In this document: positions 43,171 to 51,792 of the stretch, piece after piece
How positions within the stretch are numbered: the stretch's first letter is position 1
Layout of the letters: each line of letters starts with the position of its first letter
Origin: CAVZXS01 sp963779325
Lineage (GTDB): Bacteria > Bacteroidota > Bacteroidia > Chitinophagales > Chitinophagaceae
Direction of reading: 5' to 3'
DNA: 64,000 nucleotides
Assembly: GCA_963779325.1 (NCBI GenBank)
Contig: CAVZXS010000014.1
Coordinates: forward strand, 1 to 64,000
Made by a program: the position numbers and the translations under genes
The notes under the pieces: model-generated
What the model was told of the DNA's origin: nothing
Seen by the model: only the letters and a program-made list of their open reading frames with translations
The model's database searches: none

Positions 43171-43188
43171 TCGCCCGACAAAAAAGCT

Positions 43189-43935
43189 ATGTCACAACTA
43201 TTGGAACATATCAATAAAGAAATGCTGCCCCGCCATATTGCCATTATTATGGATGGCAACGGCCGTTGGGCCAAGGAGCAGGGGCAGGACCGGCTCTTCG
43301 GGCATTTTCACGGTGTGGAAAGTGTACGAAATATTGTGGAGGGTTGCGCCGAATTAGGTGTAGAGTACCTTACCCTCTATGCTTTCAGTACCGAAAACTG
43401 GGACCGCCCCGAGTATGAAGTGGTGGGCCTGATGGAATTATTGGTCAGTACTATTCGTAAAGAAGTGGAAAGCCTGCACAAAAACAATATAAAGCTGCAC
43501 GTAATAGGCGATATGAGCATGCTGCCCGAATATGCCAGGCAGGAACTGAATGAGGCGCTGGACATAACCAAGAACAACAAAGGCCTGAACCTTATTATGG
43601 CATTGAGCTACAGCGGCCGTTGGGAGCTGCTGAATGCTGTAAAAAATATAGCCTACGAGGTAAAAAAAGGGCTTTTAAATGTGGAAGAAATAGATCAGGA
43701 TGTATTGCAGAAATACCTCTGTACCAGCGGCTTCCCTGATCCTGAACTGATGATACGAACCAGCGGCGAATACCGCATCAGCAATTTTCTATTATACCAA
43801 TTGGCCTATGCCGAGCTGTATTTTACCCACGTACGCTGGCCCGATTTTAGAAAAGAAAACCTTTATGAAGCCATTATTGATTACCAAAACAGGGAAAGAC
43901 GCTTTGGTAAAACAGGCGAACAGGTCGTGGTTTAG
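43189..43935 (+). CDS. uppS: Isoprenyl transferase (undecaprenyl diphosphate synthase)
   Basis: A 248-residue cis-prenyltransferase that extends farnesyl diphosphate to undecaprenyl diphosphate, the carrier for peptidoglycan and surface glycans. IIMDGNGRWAKEQG carries catalytic D22; HFHGVESVRNIVEGCAELGV, YAFSTENWDRP and RTSGEYRISNFLLYQLAYAE are the other signature regions. It precedes bamA by about 157 bases. Confidence 0.95.
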   Translation: MSQLLEHINKEMLPRHIAIIMDGNGRWAKEQGQDRLFGHFHGVESVRNIVEGCAELGVEYLTLYAFSTENWDRPEYEVVGLMELLVSTIRKEVESLHKNNIKLHVIGDMSMLPEYARQELNEALDITKNNKGLNLIMALSYSGRWELLNAVKNIAYEVKKGLLNVEEIDQDVLQKYLCTSGFPDPELMIRTSGEYRISNFLLYQLAYAELYFTHVRWPDFRKENLYEAIIDYQNRERRFGKTGEQVVV

Positions 43936-44010
43936 GGACTGCTTTTTACAAAAAAAGTCCCCGCGATTGAAAATTCCCGAACCCTGAAACCCGTAATCCG
44001 GTAATCGCGG
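43935..44010 (+). other. Two tandem hairpins between uppS and bamA
   Basis: GGGACT/AGTCCC (43935-43961) and CCGCGATT/AATCGCGG (43961-44010) are perfect stems that abut each other. The first contains the uppS stop. There is no clear T tract, so attenuation, RNA processing or mRNA stabilisation are all possible. Confidence 0.35.
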
Positions 44011-44092
44011 AATGTTTTAACAAAGACTTCAGCTTTTTCCCGTTAATTTGCCGCCCGTAGGGCTTTTTATAAATTATAACAGACCGAATTAT

Positions 44093-46810
44093 ATGCAACT
44101 TTTACAACGCTTATGTGCTTTTGGACTTTTGGCTTTTTTATCCACTCAGGCGATACATGCCCAACAGCCTGTTTCCATCGATCCCAAATTACTTGAACTG
44201 GAAAATCCGCGTCAACCCAAAGAATATACCATCGCCGAAATAAAAGTGACCGGCACTAAGTTTTTGGACAGCTCCATTATTCTTTCTATTTCAGCTTTGC
44301 AAGTTGGCGAAAAATTATTTTACCCAGGTACCGATAAATTTTCCAAAGCGGTACAAAATCTCTGGAATCAAAAATTATTTTCAACGGTAGAATTATTTTT
44401 TACCAAAGTAGAAGACGAAAAATTAAGTCTTGAAATTCATATACAGGAGCGGCAGCGCTTGGGCGATTTTAAATTTTACGGAATAAAAAAAGCGGATCAG
44501 GATGAATTGAAAGGAAAAATCGGGTTGGCCAGGGCTACACTAATAACAGAAAATTTTATCATTAATGCCAAGGAAGTAATCTATAAATTTTACAGCGAAA
44601 AGGGATTTAAAAATGTAACTACCCGGATTGAAGAAACACAAAGCAAAACACTTCCCAACTCAAATGATTTCGCTATTTATATTGACAAAGGCGGTAAAGT
44701 AAGAAACAACGCCGTTAATATTTACGGCAATGATAATGTAAACGAACAGAAATTAAAAAAACAGATGAAGGGAACCAAAGAGATGAGTAAGTTCACTTTG
44801 TTTCCCAAAGCCGAACCGAGCCCCTATGGTGTCAATACAAGAATGTCGTTCAAAGAATATTTAAAAAACAAAGGATACTTTTCATTAACCAAAACAAAAA
44901 CTTTTATTGATCCTTATTTCCGGTTTAAGTTTTTCAGTTCCGCCAAATTTGATCCTAAAAAATACGAAGAAGATAAAACCCGTTTGGTTGAATACTACAA
45001 CAGCCGGGGCTTTCGTGACGCCGAAATTGTTTCTGATACGCAATACAAAAGCAGCAACGGGAATCTAAATGTGGATGTTAAAGTAAAAGAAGGAAGAAAA
45101 TATTATTTTGGAAATATTACCTGGAAAGGAAATACAAAATATTCCGACTCGGTACTGAACAATATTTTGGGTATACGAAAAGGAGATGTGTATGATCTTG
45201 AATTGCTGAGGAAAAGATTAGGGCCCTCCTCGGACGGAAGCCTGGATGTAAACTCAGTATACTCCGATGACGGTCATTTGTTCTTCAGCATTGATCCGGT
45301 AGAAACCTCGGTATACAATGATACGATTGATCATGAAATGAGAATGCGTGAAGGCCCGCAGGCTACCATCGGTACTGTTGGTATTTTTGGCAATGATAAA
45401 ACTAAGGATCACGTTATCCGTCGTGAATTGAGAACCGTACCCGGCGAAAAATTCAGCCGCTCCGATATTATTCGTTCTGTTCGCGAATTGGGCGGACTGA
45501 ACTTTTTTAACCAGGAAAAAATTGATCCCCAGGTAGTACCGCATCCCGAAGAAGGAACAGTTGATATCAACTGGAGATTGGAAGAAAAATCATCTGACCA
45601 GTTAGAACTTTCTGCGGGTTGGGGAGGTGGTATCGGTCTTACGGGTACCCTGGGTGTATCGTTCAATAATTTTTCTTTAAGAAATATTACAAAAAAATCA
45701 GCTTGGGATCCATTGCCTACGGGTGACGGCCAGAAGCTCAGTGTACGTTTTCAATCGAACGGTCGTGCATTCCGTTCTTACAATTTTTCTTTTACCGAAC
45801 CCTGGTTGGGCGGCAAAAAAAGAAATCCTTTTACAGTGAGTGTTTACAGCAGTAAATTCTCCAATGCATTTGATCCGTTTACCGGTTTGCCCGACAAAAA
45901 AAGATCGGATACCAACTTCCTGAAAACATTGGGTGTTACCTTATCATTGGGTAAACAATTGAAATGGCCTGATGACTATTTCAGCATTGTTTATTCGTTA
46001 AACTTTACACGTTATACCATCGCCAATTATCCGATTTTCCAGGGATTGAGCGACGGCGTTTCAACCAATGTAAGTTTTAAAGTAGCCTTGTCACGCTCAT
46101 CTGTTTTCAATCCTACTTTCCCTACCAGCGGTTCTACCATTACAGCAAGTGTAGCGCTTACGCCTCCATATTCTTTGTTTAATAAAAATATATTGACCAG
46201 CGCCAATCCGTATAAAAACCCCGAGTATCATAAGTGGCGTTTTAATGCAGAGTGGTTTGTGCCTATCGGTCGTGCAGGCGGCGCCGATAAAAACAGGCAA
46301 ATGGTATTGAAGATGGCTGCTAAATATGGTTTCATGGGCAGGTATAATACCAAGCTGGACTTCTCACCGTTCGAAAGATTTCAGGTGGGTGATGCCGGTT
46401 TAACAAACAACTTCGGTTTGTTGGGTTATGATATTGTTGCGCATCGCGGTTACCCGGTTTATGAAAATTCTAACCCGGCTATTAACCCCGATCAGCAAAA
46501 TGCGAACAGGTTTTTTACCATATTTAATAAATACCAATTAGAATTAAGATACCCTGTAGTCACCAATCCGGGAAGTACAATTTACGCTTTAACCTTTTTT
46601 GAAGCGGCAAATGGTTGGTACAGTTTCAAAGATTATAACCCGTTCCGTTTACGTCGCAGCGCCGGTGTAGGTATGCGATTCTTTTTACCTATGTTTGGTT
46701 TGCTCGGGTTTGATTATGGTATAGGATTCGACCGTATACAGCCCGGTTCAGGTAACAAATTGAAAGATGCGGCAAGGTTTACCTTTATGTTAGGTTTCGA
46801 ACCGGAATAA
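44093..46810 (+). CDS. bamA: Outer membrane protein assembly factor BamA
   Basis: A 905-residue Omp85 protein that folds and inserts outer-membrane barrels. It has a signal peptide (LCAFGLLAFLSTQAIHAQQ), POTRA domains from about 35 to 480 (YTIAEIKVTGTKFLDSSIIL, KYYFGNITWKGNTKYSDSVL, ATIGTVGIFGNDKTKDHVIR), then the 16-strand barrel ending DAARFTFMLGFEPE. ATG at 44093 replaces a TTG 15 codons upstream that would precede the signal. It is followed by two ompH genes in the conserved order. Confidence 0.95.
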   Translation: MQLLQRLCAFGLLAFLSTQAIHAQQPVSIDPKLLELENPRQPKEYTIAEIKVTGTKFLDSSIILSISALQVGEKLFYPGTDKFSKAVQNLWNQKLFSTVELFFTKVEDEKLSLEIHIQERQRLGDFKFYGIKKADQDELKGKIGLARATLITENFIINAKEVIYKFYSEKGFKNVTTRIEETQSKTLPNSNDFAIYIDKGGKVRNNAVNIYGNDNVNEQKLKKQMKGTKEMSKFTLFPKAEPSPYGVNTRMSFKEYLKNKGYFSLTKTKTFIDPYFRFKFFSSAKFDPKKYEEDKTRLVEYYNSRGFRDAEIVSDTQYKSSNGNLNVDVKVKEGRKYYFGNITWKGNTKYSDSVLNNILGIRKGDVYDLELLRKRLGPSSDGSLDVNSVYSDDGHLFFSIDPVETSVYNDTIDHEMRMREGPQATIGTVGIFGNDKTKDHVIRRELRTVPGEKFSRSDIIRSVRELGGLNFFNQEKIDPQVVPHPEEGTVDINWRLEEKSSDQLELSAGWGGGIGLTGTLGVSFNNFSLRNITKKSAWDPLPTGDGQKLSVRFQSNGRAFRSYNFSFTEPWLGGKKRNPFTVSVYSSKFSNAFDPFTGLPDKKRSDTNFLKTLGVTLSLGKQLKWPDDYFSIVYSLNFTRYTIANYPIFQGLSDGVSTNVSFKVALSRSSVFNPTFPTSGSTITASVALTPPYSLFNKNILTSANPYKNPEYHKWRFNAEWFVPIGRAGGADKNRQMVLKMAAKYGFMGRYNTKLDFSPFERFQVGDAGLTNNFGLLGYDIVAHRGYPVYENSNPAINPDQQNANRFFTIFNKYQLELRYPVVTNPGSTIYALTFFEAANGWYSFKDYNPFRLRRSAGVGMRFFLPMFGLLGFDYGIGFDRIQPGSGNKLKDAARFTFMLGFEPE

Positions 46811-46881
46811 AAATCACGGCTTCAACTTATAAAAATCTTTTTAATAAAATACCTTATTAATCAATCTTAAAAAGAACCTGT

Positions 46882-47397
46882 ATGAAAAAAGCAATCCTCA
46901 TTGCATGTAGCATTTTATTACTTTCCGGTGGTGTGTATGCCCAAGGCAAATATGCCATAATAGATACAAAGTATATATTGGACAAAATGCCTGATTATAA
47001 AGAAGCGCAAAAAAAGCTGGATGTTACTACGGCTGAATGGCAAAAAGAAATAGACGGCATACAAACCGAACTGGACCGCATGTATAAAGATTATGATGCG
47101 GAAAAAGTAATGCTGAGCGAAGAATTGACCAAAAAAAGAGAAGCGCAGTTATTTGAAAAAGAAAAAGCCCTCCGTGACTTACAACGCAAACGCTTTGGTT
47201 TTGAAGGAGATCTGTTTAAAAAGCGCCAGGAATTGATAAAACCGATACAAGACAAGGTTTACAATGCGGTACAAAAATTAGCCGTTCAGCGGGGATATGA
47301 CTTTATATTGGATAAAAGTGAAGGAATTACTGTTATATTTGCCGACCCAAAATTGGACAAGAGCGAGGAGATACTGAGAGAGTTGGGGGTGAAATAG
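46882..47397 (+). CDS. OmpH/Skp family periplasmic chaperone, first copy
   Basis: A 171-residue protein with a signal peptide (IACSILLLSGGVYAQGK) and the Skp layout: YAIIDTKYILDKMPDYKEAQ, a long coiled coil (about 45-125, rich in Lys/Glu) and VQKLAVQRGYDFILDKSEG. It binds unfolded outer-membrane proteins on the way to BamA. It lies 71 bases after bamA. Confidence 0.92.
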   Translation: MKKAILIACSILLLSGGVYAQGKYAIIDTKYILDKMPDYKEAQKKLDVTTAEWQKEIDGIQTELDRMYKDYDAEKVMLSEELTKKREAQLFEKEKALRDLQRKRFGFEGDLFKKRQELIKPIQDKVYNAVQKLAVQRGYDFILDKSEGITVIFADPKLDKSEEILRELGVK

Positions 47398-47477
47398 GAA
47401 ATGTTAAAGCATTTTAATAAAGCAACTAATCCATACTTACATAAATCTTAAAACAAAACAACAAAGAAACAACAAAC

Positions 47478-48044
47478 ATGAAAAAAATTACTCTATTATT
47501 GGTAATTACCATCAGCCTTACAGCTGCTGTTACTAATACCGCCAATGCGCAAAAAATTGGCTACATCCGTATCGATGATATAGTTGGATTAATGCCCGAG
47601 CTGCAAAAAGTGAATATGGACACAGTTGGACAAAAATTTGTTCAGGATTCAGTTTTACCGCGTTACAACTATCTTCAATCTGAATATACACGCAAGCTTA
47701 CAGAATATACCGATACAACAAAAAGCGCTGCGGTAAGAGATATCATATTAAAAGAATTGCAGCAAGCAAAAGCTGAGCTGGACGGCGCAGAAGGCGTAAT
47801 ACAGCAAGTACAGCAATACAAACAACAGGAATTATTGCAGCCTTACTATGCAAAAGCTAAAAAAGCAATTGACCAAGTAGCTAAAGAAAAAGGATACGCT
47901 TATGTTTTATCAAAAGACGTATTCATAGTAGCTCCTGAAGGTGATGATATGACAATGCCGGTATTGGGTAAATTGAATATTAAGGTGCCGAATCAAAACC
48001 CGGCACCTGCTAAGCCTGCAGCGGCTAAGCCTAAGACAAACTAA
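47478..48044 (+). CDS. OmpH/Skp family periplasmic chaperone, second copy
   Basis: A 188-residue relative of the preceding gene: signal peptide (VITISLTAAVTNTANAQK), KIGYIRIDDIVGLMPELQKV, a Gln/Lys-rich coiled coil and IDQVAKEKGYAYVLSKDVF. The C-terminus is a Pro/Ala/Lys tail. Tandem ompH genes after bamA are usual in Bacteroidota. A strong terminator follows. Confidence 0.9.
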   Translation: MKKITLLLVITISLTAAVTNTANAQKIGYIRIDDIVGLMPELQKVNMDTVGQKFVQDSVLPRYNYLQSEYTRKLTEYTDTTKSAAVRDIILKELQQAKAELDGAEGVIQQVQQYKQQELLQPYYAKAKKAIDQVAKEKGYAYVLSKDVFIVAPEGDDMTMPVLGKLNIKVPNQNPAPAKPAAAKPKTN

Positions 48045-48072
48045 GCAAGCCGATATTTATAAAATAATATTT

Positions 48073-48110
48073 AGTAAAGCGTTCCGACATCATCGGGACG
48101 CTTTACTTTT
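48073..48110 (+). terminator. Terminator after the bamA-ompH operon
   Basis: AGTAAAGCGTTCCGA pairs with TCGGGACGCTTTACT (one G-T pair), 5-base loop, followed by TTTTG. Confidence 0.75.
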
Positions 48111-48111
48111 G
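48104..48111 (+). promoter_or_regulatory. -7 promoter box of murI inside the terminator
   Basis: TACTTTTG is made of the last stem bases and the T tract of the terminator and ends four bases before the murI ATG. Confidence 0.5.
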
Positions 48112-48115
48112 TTAT

Positions 48116-48952
48116 ATGCCGTCACAACAACCTATCGGAATATTTGATTCAGGCTACGGGGGACTTACCGTTCTGAAAGAAATAACCGCCAAACTTCCGC
48201 AATACGATTACATCTACCTCGGTGATAATGCAAGGGCGCCTTACGGCAATCGTTCTTTCGAAACAGTTTATCATTATACATTGGAGTGCGTACAATGGTT
48301 TTTTAAACGGGGCTGTCCGTTGGTAGTATTGGCCTGCAATACAGCTTCGGCTAAAGCGCTGCGCACCATACAGCAAAATGATTTGCCGAAAATTGATTCT
48401 TCAAAAAGAGTGTTGGGGGTAATACGCCCCACGGCGGAAGTAATCGGCAATTTTTCTCAATCAAAAAAAATTGGAGTGATGGGTACTTCGGGTACCGTCA
48501 ACTCAGGTTCGTATATACTTGAAATAGAAAATTTTTTTCCCGATTTAAAAGTATACCAGCAAGCCTGCCCTATGTGGGTACCGCTGGTAGAGAACAATGA
48601 ATATACAAGCGACGGCGCTGATTATTTTATAAAAAAATATATTGATGAATTGCTGGATCAATCAGCCGCGATAGATACCATACTGCTTGCCTGTACGCAT
48701 TACCCGTTATTAATTGATAAGGTTAAAGAATTTTCTCCTGCGGATATGACCATACTTTCGCAGGGAGAAATTGTAGCAACAAGTTTGTCAGATTACCTGC
48801 AGCGGCATCCCGAAATTGAAACACGCATTACTAAAACAGGCAGTAAAGAATTTTATACTACTGATTCGCCCGAAGATTTTGATAACCACGCTACGCATTT
48901 TTTCGGGCAAGCCGTAAAATCGAAACATGCGATAGTGGATGCGGGAGCTTAA
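48116..48952 (+). CDS. murI: Glutamate racemase
   Basis: A 278-residue enzyme that supplies D-glutamate for peptidoglycan. GIFDSGYGGLTVLKEI, YLGDNARAPYG, and the two catalytic cysteines in VLACNTASAKAL (C74) and LLACTHYPLL (C193) are present. Its promoter overlaps the terminator of the preceding operon, so it is probably transcribed separately. The stop overlaps the convergent fabF stop by four bases. Confidence 0.95.
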   Translation: MPSQQPIGIFDSGYGGLTVLKEITAKLPQYDYIYLGDNARAPYGNRSFETVYHYTLECVQWFFKRGCPLVVLACNTASAKALRTIQQNDLPKIDSSKRVLGVIRPTAEVIGNFSQSKKIGVMGTSGTVNSGSYILEIENFFPDLKVYQQACPMWVPLVENNEYTSDGADYFIKKYIDELLDQSAAIDTILLACTHYPLLIDKVKEFSPADMTILSQGEIVATSLSDYLQRHPEIETRITKTGSKEFYTTDSPEDFDNHATHFFGQAVKSKHAIVDAGA

Positions 48953-50196
48953 TATTTTTTTACAATAACGCAGGCATTGTGTCCGCCAAAACCAAATGTA
49001 TTACTCAACGCGGCTCGTACTTTTCTTTTTTGCGCTGTATGAAATGTAAAGTTCAATCTCGTATCTAATTCAGGGTCATCTACAAAATGATTAATAGTAG
49101 GAGGCACGATATCATCCTGCACGCTTTTTACACAAGCTATGGCTTCTATTACACCCGCCGCGCCAAGGCAGTGACCCGTCATTGATTTGGTAGCGCTTAT
49201 ATTCAGGTTAAATGCATGATCGCCGAAAACGGATATGATAGCTTTTACTTCGGCCACATCGCCCAACGGCGTTGAAGTGCCGTGTGTATTTATATAATCA
49301 ATATCCTCCGGTTTCATATTCGCATCTTCCAATGCTGCCAGCATTACATTTTTGGCCCCCAATCCTTCGGGATGCGGTGCCGTAATATGATATGCATCCG
49401 CTGAAGCGCCGCAACCCGCTATCTCACAATAAATTTTTGCGCCTCTTGCCAGTGCATGATCAAGGTCTTCTAATATAAAAGCACCCGCAGCTTCGCCCAT
49501 TACAAAACCATCACGTTCCTTATCGTAAGGTCGGCTGGCTGTTTTCGGTTCATCATTTCTTTCGCTCAATGCTTTCATGGCGTTAAAACCACCAACACCC
49601 GCTTCGCTTATTACACTTTCAGCGCCGCCGCATAAAATAATATCGGCCTTACCCAACCGTATCAGGTTAAACGCTTCCATTACCGCATTGGTAGATGATG
49701 CGCAGGCGCTGACTACTGCAAAATTCGGTCCCCGAAAACCGTGACGAATAGAAATATGACCTGCGGCGATATCTAATATCATCTTAGGTATAAAGAAAGG
49801 ATTGAATCTTGGTGTGCCGTCGCCTTTGGCAAAATTCATTACTTCATCCTGGTAAGTAACAATGCCGCCGATACCGCTGGCGAATACAACACCTACCCTG
49901 TCTACATTTACATTGTCCTTACTGATGCCCGCATCCTTTACCGCTTCATCGCTTACCACAATAGCTATTTGTGCAAAGCGATCTATTTTTCTTGCTTCCT
50001 TTCTGTCAAGATAAGCAACGGGGTCAAAACCTTTTATTTCGCAGGCGAAACGGGTTTTAAATTTTGAAGGATCAAAAAGTGTAATGGTATCAGCGCCTGG
50101 CATACCGTTCACCAAGTTAGTCCAGTAATCGTTTAATGTATTACCAATAGGTGTAATTGCTCCTATGCCTGTTACCACAACCCTTTTTAATTCCAT
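48949..50196 (-). CDS. fabF: Beta-ketoacyl-ACP synthase II
   Basis: A 415-residue condensing enzyme of fatty-acid elongation. The catalytic triad is C165 in VVSACASSTNAV, His in INTHGTSTPLGD and His in SATKSMTGHCLGAAG. NTFGFGGHNA closes the sequence as usual. It lies 171 bases downstream of acpP on the same strand; a hairpin separates them. Confidence 0.95.
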   Translation of the reverse strand: MELKRVVVTGIGAITPIGNTLNDYWTNLVNGMPGADTITLFDPSKFKTRFACEIKGFDPVAYLDRKEARKIDRFAQIAIVVSDEAVKDAGISKDNVNVDRVGVVFASGIGGIVTYQDEVMNFAKGDGTPRFNPFFIPKMILDIAAGHISIRHGFRGPNFAVVSACASSTNAVMEAFNLIRLGKADIILCGGAESVISEAGVGGFNAMKALSERNDEPKTASRPYDKERDGFVMGEAAGAFILEDLDHALARGAKIYCEIAGCGASADAYHITAPHPEGLGAKNVMLAALEDANMKPEDIDYINTHGTSTPLGDVAEVKAIISVFGDHAFNLNISATKSMTGHCLGAAGVIEAIACVKSVQDDIVPPTINHFVDDPELDTRLNFTFHTAQKRKVRAALSNTFGFGGHNACVIVKKY

Positions 50197-50286
50197 AAAC
50201 TGATAAATTTGATTAGATAAAGATACTTACTTAGTTAATAAGTAAATGAACAGCGGTAAACCTGCCGGCAGTTAGTATAAGTAAAA

Positions 50287-50319
50287 CCGCCTTCGCTGTA
50301 AAATACAGTCAGAAGGCGG
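50287..50319 (-). terminator. Hairpin between acpP and fabF
   Basis: CCGCCTTC/GAAGGCGG outer stem and CTGTA/TACAG inner stem, followed by TTTTAC on the minus strand. It may act as a partial terminator that sets a higher acpP than fabF transcript level. Confidence 0.5.
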
Positions 50320-50367
50320 AGTGAGTTTATTGTATGTCCTTATTTTTCTTACGAAAAACGGACAGCA

Positions 50368-50604
50368 TTACTTGGCATGCTCATCCAGATACGCCACAGC
50401 CTGACCAACCGTTGTGATGGTTTCAGCCTGCTCATCAGGTATGGAGATGTTGAATTCTTTTTCGAATTCCATGATAAGTTCTACGGTGTCTAATGAATCG
50501 GCACCTAAATCATTTGTAAAAGAAGCTTCGGTAGTAACTTCCGCTTCATCAACACCTAATTTATCTACAATGATTTTCTTTACTCTTGATGCAATGTCTG
50601 ACAT
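50368..50604 (-). CDS. acpP: Acyl carrier protein
   Basis: A 78-residue acidic protein with the phosphopantetheine attachment site ADSLDTVELIMEFE (S37). It carries acyl chains for fatty-acid synthesis and pairs with fabF downstream. The ATG at 50604 lies 24 bases after a TATTTTTG box. Confidence 0.96.
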   Translation of the reverse strand: MSDIASRVKKIIVDKLGVDEAEVTTEASFTNDLGADSLDTVELIMEFEKEFNISIPDEQAETITTVGQAVAYLDEHAK

Positions 50605-50628
50605 GATGTAAAAGTTTGTTTATGGGTG

Positions 50629-50636
50629 CAAAAATA
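50629..50636 (-). promoter_or_regulatory. -7 promoter box of acpP
   Basis: TATTTTTG on the minus strand, with a TTG about 18 bases further upstream as -33 element. Confidence 0.5.
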
Positions 50637-50826
50637 TAATTTTTGAGTTAATAGCAAGGGATAACTTGGTTTTTTTGAAAATAAGGTTTTAAGGGGCTTT
50701 TTAGCCGGTTCCGGAAAAACTTGATAAACACCTGTAAAGATGAACAAAATAATACTTTGCGTTGGCAATATTGATTCTTCTTTGTAATTTGAACCTGTTC
50801 CAAACCTCATAACTTAAACTTACTGC

Positions 50827-51255
50827 ATGGCGCTGAGAATAATAGATCACGGGAGCAACGAATACCGGCAAATGGTAAAATTGCGGGATGATGTACTCCG
50901 CCGCCCGCTGGGCTTGGGTTTTACCGAAGAAGAATTGACCGGGGAAAAAGATAATATGCTGATAGGCGCATTTGAAGACGACGATATGCTGGGCTGTTGC
51001 ATGCTTGTAGAAGAGAACCCCACAACGGCCCGTTTGCGCCAAATGGCGGTGCTGAACGATTTGCAGGGAAAAGGAGTTGGACGGGCCCTGATGCAATTTG
51101 CAGAAAACCTGGCCAGGGACCGCGGTTATAAAGTGCTTTCCATGCATGCCCGCAAAAACGCCGTTGGCTTTTACGAAAAAGTGGGTTATAAAATAAAGGG
51201 TGATGAATTTACAGAAGTTACCCTTCCGCACTATTTAATGGAAAAGCAATTATAA
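50827..51255 (+). CDS. GNAT family N-acetyltransferase
   Basis: A 142-residue acetyltransferase of the ElaA/YjcF-like kind: YRQMVKLRDDVLRRPLGLGF, LRQMAVLNDLQGKGVGRALM (acetyl-CoA loop QGKGVG) and HARKNAVGFYEKVGY. Substrate unknown. It diverges from acpP. Confidence 0.88.
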   Translation: MALRIIDHGSNEYRQMVKLRDDVLRRPLGLGFTEEELTGEKDNMLIGAFEDDDMLGCCMLVEENPTTARLRQMAVLNDLQGKGVGRALMQFAENLARDRGYKVLSMHARKNAVGFYEKVGYKIKGDEFTEVTLPHYLMEKQL

Positions 51256-51270
51256 AAGGGGAGAACAGTT

Positions 51271-51762
51271 TTATTTTTTCTTCACTTTAGCTTTTAATAA
51301 TTCTCTTAGTGCCAATACCTGGTCGCTTTCCATATAATCCGTTTTAGGTACAAGAAAAAAAGAACGGGCATCAAAATACAAATGAAAAAAATGCGGACTC
51401 TCCCTGAATTCAGTTAATGCACTCCACGGCCAACCCCGCGAGCCTCTTTCATTGCCAATAGTAAATTCCGCTTCGCTGAACTGCATGGTAAAATGATCTT
51501 TAAATGTAGATGCTCTCCTGTACACTATACCGGGCAACACGTACCAGAAACTGATAAATAAAAAAATCCACAGCGTAGTACTGATTAAAAAAGCGAAGGA
51601 TGAGATTTTTTTAAAATAAAAAAGGCCTGCGGAAAACAATGCGAACACGTTTACCAATATGAGCATTATTCTTATTTCAGGTCTCGTTAAAAAATGATAA
51701 CGAAGCGCCTGTATTACCTTTGGTTTGCTGTACTCAAAGTTTACTGTAATAGGTATTGACAT
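51271..51762 (-). CDS. YcxB-like membrane protein
   Basis: A 163-residue protein with two transmembrane helices (about 33-52 and 55-78) and a soluble C-terminal domain with SRGWPWSALTEFRES and FLVPKTDY, as in the YcxB-like family. Function unknown. Convergent with the GNAT gene. The phoD-like gene lies upstream on the same strand, 30 bases away. Confidence 0.65.
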   Translation of the reverse strand: MSIPITVNFEYSKPKVIQALRYHFLTRPEIRIMLILVNVFALFSAGLFYFKKISSFAFLISTTLWIFLFISFWYVLPGIVYRRASTFKDHFTMQFSEAEFTIGNERGSRGWPWSALTEFRESPHFFHLYFDARSFFLVPKTDYMESDQVLALRELLKAKVKKK

Positions 51763-51792
51763 GGGGATTAATTATGAAGTTGATACGTCCTT

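Noticed and set aside
43017..43217. 66-codon ORF running into uppS
   Set aside because: It crosses the uppS promoter and start; no recognisable protein pattern.
50701..51231. 176-codon ORF antisense to the GNAT gene
   Set aside because: The plus-strand GNAT protein is a clear family member; the antisense frame is a shadow.
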